This document shows positions 60,639 through 64,000 of a DNA stretch of 64,000 nt, piece by piece. The first letter of the stretch is position 1. Every line of letters starts with the position of its first letter. The translations under genes were made by a program, and so were the position numbers. Below the pieces are notes generated by a model. It was given only the letters and a program-made list of their open reading frames with translations, searched no databases and was not told the DNA's origin. This stretch comes from Phyllobacterium pellucidum (GTDB taxonomy: Bacteria; Pseudomonadota; Alphaproteobacteria; Rhizobiales; Rhizobiaceae), in NCBI RefSeq assembly GCF_013327855.1, contig NZ_JABUMX010000004.1, positions 62,001 to 126,000 of the forward strand. Direction: 5' to 3'.

Positions 60639-62285
60639 ATGTTCGTCGGTGATATAACCAACCTTCTGTCGAAGGTCCACAATATTTGTGTGGTCGGTTC
60701 AGGACCGGTAGGAATCGTAACAGCATTGGAACTTGCGCGGCTCGGACAATCGATAACGCTCATCGAGTCCGGCCTGTTCAAGCCTGATGCCGCCGCACAG
60801 GCGCTGTCGGATGCAGAACGCGCGGACATCCGACGCAACAGCGACATGACGCTTTCAGTTCAAAGAAGCTTTGGCGGGACATCAAATCTTTGGGGAGCGG
60901 GCTGCGTTCCACTTGATCCGATCGACTTTGCCTACCGTCCAATTACTGCAGACGCGATATGGCCAATAGCCTACAGTGAGTTTGCCGATTATCTGAAGAT
61001 TGCCTGCCGTTATGCCAATTGCGGCGAGTCATTCCAGCAGCCTGTTCGCGGACTGAAGCTCGTGGATAATAACTTTTCTACCGGCAATCTGATGCGCTAT
61101 GCACAGCCTGTCAGCTTCGGCGTGGCCTATCGTAAGGAAATCGAGCGATCGCCTTTGATCACGGCATGCCTCGGTGCGACAGTGACCGATATGTGCTTCG
61201 CGCATGATGACGGTATAGAAGCGATCAAAGTCAGGAGCCGCGATGGCTCGATGGGGTTGCTTAAAGCCAAGGCTTACATCTTTGCTTGCGGTGGGGTCGA
61301 AACGACCCGTCTCCTACTGGCTGCACAAGCGGAAGCACCAAAACGTTTTGGGGGAGAAGAGGGTCCGCTCGGCAGATTCTATATGGGACATCTTTCCGGC
61401 GATGTTGCCGATATACATTTTTCTCATGCTGGACTCGACAAAGCATTGGATTTCTTCCGCGGGCCGGACGGTGCTTTCGGGCGCCGGCGGATTACCGGCA
61501 GCGGTGAGTTTCAGGCAAAGGAAAACCTGACCAATATTTCGTTCTGGCCGAAGCTTCCCGCCATGGCCGATGCAAGCCATCGAGATGCAGTCTTGTCGCT
61601 AGCCTATCTCACTCTATCCGTACCACCGGTGGGACGTGTTTTGGTAAGTGAGTCGCTGCGCCGCATTAATGTGGGCGACGGTGGGCATAAAGCGGCGCAC
61701 GCACTCAATGTCGCTCGCGGCTTGCCGGCGATCGCGAAATTTCTCCCACGCTTCATATACGGGAGGTCGCTTTCCAGCCGAAGGCTCCCTGGTCTGCATC
61801 TGCTCAACGGTGCTCGGCGTTACCCTTTGCATTATCACGCCGAGCATCTTCCCAACGTAGATTCGCGCATTCGCCTTGTTAATGAACGCGATGCGCTCGG
61901 TTTAAGGAAGGTGATTCTTGACCTGCGTTTTCAGTCGAAAGACGCCGAAGCCGTTGTCGACACTCATAATCACCTTGACCGTTGGATGAAATCAACCGGA
62001 CTAGGAGAACTGATCTGGCATGGCCCACCGGAAGAACGTCAACCGAGTGTCATGGATCAGGCCGGTGATGGCGTCCATCAGATTGGAACCGCCCGAATGG
62101 CACTAAGCCCAAAGGCCGGCATCGTCGATCGTAATTGTCGCGTATTCGGGGTCAGGAATCTGTATCTTGCCAGCAGCGCCGTGTTCCCCACTTCCGGGCA
62201 AGCTAATCCGACTTTAAGCGCCATCACGTTGGCCGCTCGCTTGGCACACACGATAGCAACCGAAATAGCCACTCACCTGGTTTGA
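60639..62285 (+). CDS. GMC-family FAD oxidoreductase
   Basis: A 548-residue flavoprotein. The FAD motif is near the N-terminus (NICVVGSGPVGIVTALELA), and the C-terminal GMC block holds DGVHQIGTARM (catalytic His region) and NLYLASSAVFPTSGQANPTLS. There is no signal peptide. The reaction is oxidation of an alcohol or sugar, with unknown acceptor. It is monocistronic; decayed DNA begins right after it. Confidence 0.9.
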   Translation: MFVGDITNLLSKVHNICVVGSGPVGIVTALELARLGQSITLIESGLFKPDAAAQALSDAERADIRRNSDMTLSVQRSFGGTSNLWGAGCVPLDPIDFAYRPITADAIWPIAYSEFADYLKIACRYANCGESFQQPVRGLKLVDNNFSTGNLMRYAQPVSFGVAYRKEIERSPLITACLGATVTDMCFAHDDGIEAIKVRSRDGSMGLLKAKAYIFACGGVETTRLLLAAQAEAPKRFGGEEGPLGRFYMGHLSGDVADIHFSHAGLDKALDFFRGPDGAFGRRRITGSGEFQAKENLTNISFWPKLPAMADASHRDAVLSLAYLTLSVPPVGRVLVSESLRRINVGDGGHKAAHALNVARGLPAIAKFLPRFIYGRSLSSRRLPGLHLLNGARRYPLHYHAEHLPNVDSRIRLVNERDALGLRKVILDLRFQSKDAEAVVDTHNHLDRWMKSTGLGELIWHGPPEERQPSVMDQAGDGVHQIGTARMALSPKAGIVDRNCRVFGVRNLYLASSAVFPTSGQANPTLSAITLAARLAHTIATEIATHLV

Positions 62286-62419
62286 GCGTGTGACGCACCG
62301 GTTCGCGATTTCTGCGGAAGAGTTCTTGCAACTTGCCGCCCTCAAGAATGGCCGCGCGATTCGCGCTCGGCCGAGCTTGTGCGATTTCAATGACCACAAA
62401 CAGGAACATTTGCCCAGGC

Positions 62420-62514
62420 GAATTGATGAGCACCGGAGCGAAAACCCGGGGCGCGGCCGCCGCCATCGTCAACGGTACAGTCCGCGATTTCGCCTAGGCC
62501 TGCGCACTGGGCTA
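62420..62514 (+). pseudogene. duplicated fragment of the RraA-family gene
   Basis: These 95 bases match 59887-59981 of the RraA-family gene at 89 of 95 positions by eye, without gaps. In the RraA frame the copy contains a TAG (from CAG) and has no flanking homology on either side. It is a dead fragment from duplication or from another copy. Confidence 0.85.
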
Positions 62515-62845
62515 AGCGGCGGATGATCGCGACGATCAATCAATTGTTTCTGGGGCCGGTTTACTTGGAGAAGAGTGACGCGATACTCACAATGCAATCG
62601 CGAACTGTTCATAGTCTCCATTCTCCAATGGATTCCAAATAGCGCCGCCCCCCTTCAACTTTGGGGCGTTTGATGTGCGGTGGCATGGCCTCAAACATTC
62701 GACAATGATCCTGTGCATATGTGGGTTCGGGAGCAGATAGTCGATGTCTGCTCAGATTTAGCTTGCGGCCTTGGAGACTAACAAAGGGCGATCGAATGTC
62801 CGCAAAGTTGCGCGTGGTGATCCGGTTGGCGGCTGTATAGCCGGA

Positions 62846-63549
62846 GAGGTGCTGGTAGTGGTACGGCTTGATCGCTTGGCGCGATCCGTCAGCCATCTGC
62901 TGCAAGTTATCGAACAGCTGGAAGCCAAGGGCGCGCATTTCCGCTCGTTGCACGATCCGATCGATACCTCCACGCCGCAGGGCATGTTTTCGCTGCAGGA
63001 ATTGGGTGCCGTTGCCCAGCTCAAGCGTGCCCTGATTTCCGAGCGCACCAAGGTGGGCATTAAAGCGGCAAAGGCCCGCGGCAAGGTCCCTGGCAATCTG
63101 GCTTGCGTGCGCGACTGCCGGAAGCCATTGCGAAGGTGTCGAGAGCGCGACAGCGAACTTATCTAGCGGATCTCACCACTACCATGACATCCTGGTTGCC
63201 CATCGCGTAACGAATGAGGCCGGAGTCCATGGGAAGACGTAACGCGCAGCCTCAACCGTGAAAACGGCCAGAATTGGTCGGTCGATCGCCTGCACCGGTC
63301 GGTAAGGCGGTTGGTCAGCAAAGGACTGGCTGATCCACGATCCTCCCTTCCCCTCGCCGCTTGCCGGAAGACCGGCTTATGATGCTGATCACAGGCATTG
63401 CCAATGCAAAGCCCGACCTGAAACTTCGCGACATCGCCGCACAGCGAAGGTATGCACGAGCGCACGTCACGCGTTTCGTCGCGCTGGGTCGCCTCCTCGG
63501 TCAAGCACCTGCTGACCGGGCGCGAAAGCTCGGGCTCGTCCGCGTATAG
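62846..63549 (+). pseudogene. serine recombinase (resolvase/invertase) remnant
   Basis: Homology begins at EVLVVVRLDRLARSVSHLLQ and goes on through TSTPQGMFSLQELGAVAQLK and RALISERTKVGIKAAKARGK in one frame, then shifts frame (ARLPEAIAKVSRARQRTYLA), again (WEDVTRSLNRENGQNWSVDR, LVSKGLADP), again (MLITGIANAKPDLKLRDIAAQ) and ends DRARKLGLVRV at a stop. The N-terminal part with the catalytic serine is missing. At least three frame changes and an internal stop show that it is inactive. Confidence 0.85.
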
Positions 63550-63570
63550 TGGTCTTCACGCGCTCATCCT

Positions 63571-63886
63571 TCACGTCGCCGCCACCAGTTGCGGGCGCAC
63601 GCCGTTGGCTTTGAGGGCTGCTATCAGCATCGGTCCTACGGTAAACTCCCCTGCCCTCGCCTTTTCGGTCAGGACGCGCAGATAGCCCCCAGCTGAGTTG
63701 ATGGCTTGTGCCCGCTCGAGGATGCAGGCAATGACAACGGCGGTGTTTTCCTGGCCAAACACACTCCTCATAAGCCGAGGGCAAAATACCAAGGTAGCCC
63801 CGCACCTGTGCGGCCGTCGCTATCGGCTCCCGCCAGGTACCAATACCGCTTGGCGCATAGTCGGCGATCTCCGGACGGGCCTTCAT
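63571..63886 (-). pseudogene. RepC replication-protein C-terminal fragment
   Basis: The minus strand encodes RPEIADYAPSGIGTWREPIA then AQVRGYLGILPSAYEE, shifts frame near 63763, and continues MRSVFGQENTAVVIACILER, AINSAGGYLRVLTEKARAGE and FTVGPMLIAALKANGV. This is the conserved C-terminus of RepC of repABC plasmids. The first three quarters of the gene are absent. It is a relic of a repABC replicon. Confidence 0.85.
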
Positions 63887-64000
63887 CACCAGGCCTAACG
63901 GATAGGTCCTTGTCGCATCCTCTGCCCTTGGTTGGTTGGGTCGAGATTTTGCCCCTTGGCTGTTTTTGAAGCGAGTTCAATATCAGATGAAGAGTCGTTG
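63887..64000. other. right edge of window
   Basis: No gene is recognised in these last 114 bases. The RepC homology does not extend into them. Confidence 0.3.

Noticed and set aside
1..64000. CRISPR arrays, tRNA and rRNA genes
   Set aside because: No regularly spaced repeats, no cloverleaf-like conserved blocks and no rRNA-like segments were noticed on either strand by eye.

Overview
This window looks like accessory-replicon DNA (a plasmid or chromid) from an alphaproteobacterium of the Rhizobiales/Hyphomicrobiales, Phyllobacteriaceae or Rhizobiaceae type. The reasons are the moderately high GC, the many solute-binding-protein ABC transporters each paired with a GntR/FCD regulator, rhizobial small-protein families, a candidate EcfG (alphaproteobacterial general stress sigma factor) promoter, and a broken RepC fragment at the right edge. 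No rRNA, tRNA, ribosomal-protein or other core housekeeping genes were seen.

0-12 kb: the tail of a 2Fe-2S subunit and the complete molybdopterin subunit of an isoquinoline 1-oxidoreductase-type enzyme; a VOC protein, a hotdog thioesterase and a Tat-exported Hint-domain protein. Then comes a run of envelope proteins: a DUF900 lipoprotein hydrolase, DUF2092 plus a small partner, a membrane TPR protein, DUF4105, OmpA-like and Cys-rich proteins. 12-24 kb: a redox-repair operon (DipZ, a small exported protein, MsrA, NUDIX), an EnvZ/OmpR-like pair, a Tat-exported epoxide-hydrolase-like protein, a phytochelatin-synthase-like protein and an AaeXAB-like efflux operon led by a MarR regulator with a leaderless-looking promoter.

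24-37 kb: two uptake/catabolism loci, each with a divergent FCD regulator. The first joins a polar amino-acid ABC transporter to an M20 amidohydrolase. The second joins a ribose-type ABC transporter and an aldehyde dehydrogenase to KduI, KduD and KdgF, which convert unsaturated uronates to 2-keto-3-deoxygluconate. 37-42 kb: an RsbQ-like hydrolase sits next to a PAS histidine kinase (not the PP2C phosphatase of Bacillus), followed by AraC, VOC and a small membrane protein.

42-50 kb: a class III cyclase-TPR-rhodanese fusion, an amidase, and a cluster of very small zinc-ribbon and membrane proteins around an EcfG-like promoter, ending in a YciI protein that overlaps a truncated cold-shock gene. 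50-60 kb: a tight eight-gene operon (amino-acid-type ABC transporter, HpcH/HpaI aldolase, SDR, FGGY kinase, fucose-isomerase-like enzyme) opposite a FadR-type regulator and an RraA-family protein. This is the best candidate here for an uncharacterised catabolic pathway. 60-64 kb: a GMC oxidoreductase, then decayed DNA holding a 95-bp copy of part of the RraA gene, a multiply frameshifted serine recombinase and a RepC C-terminal fragment.
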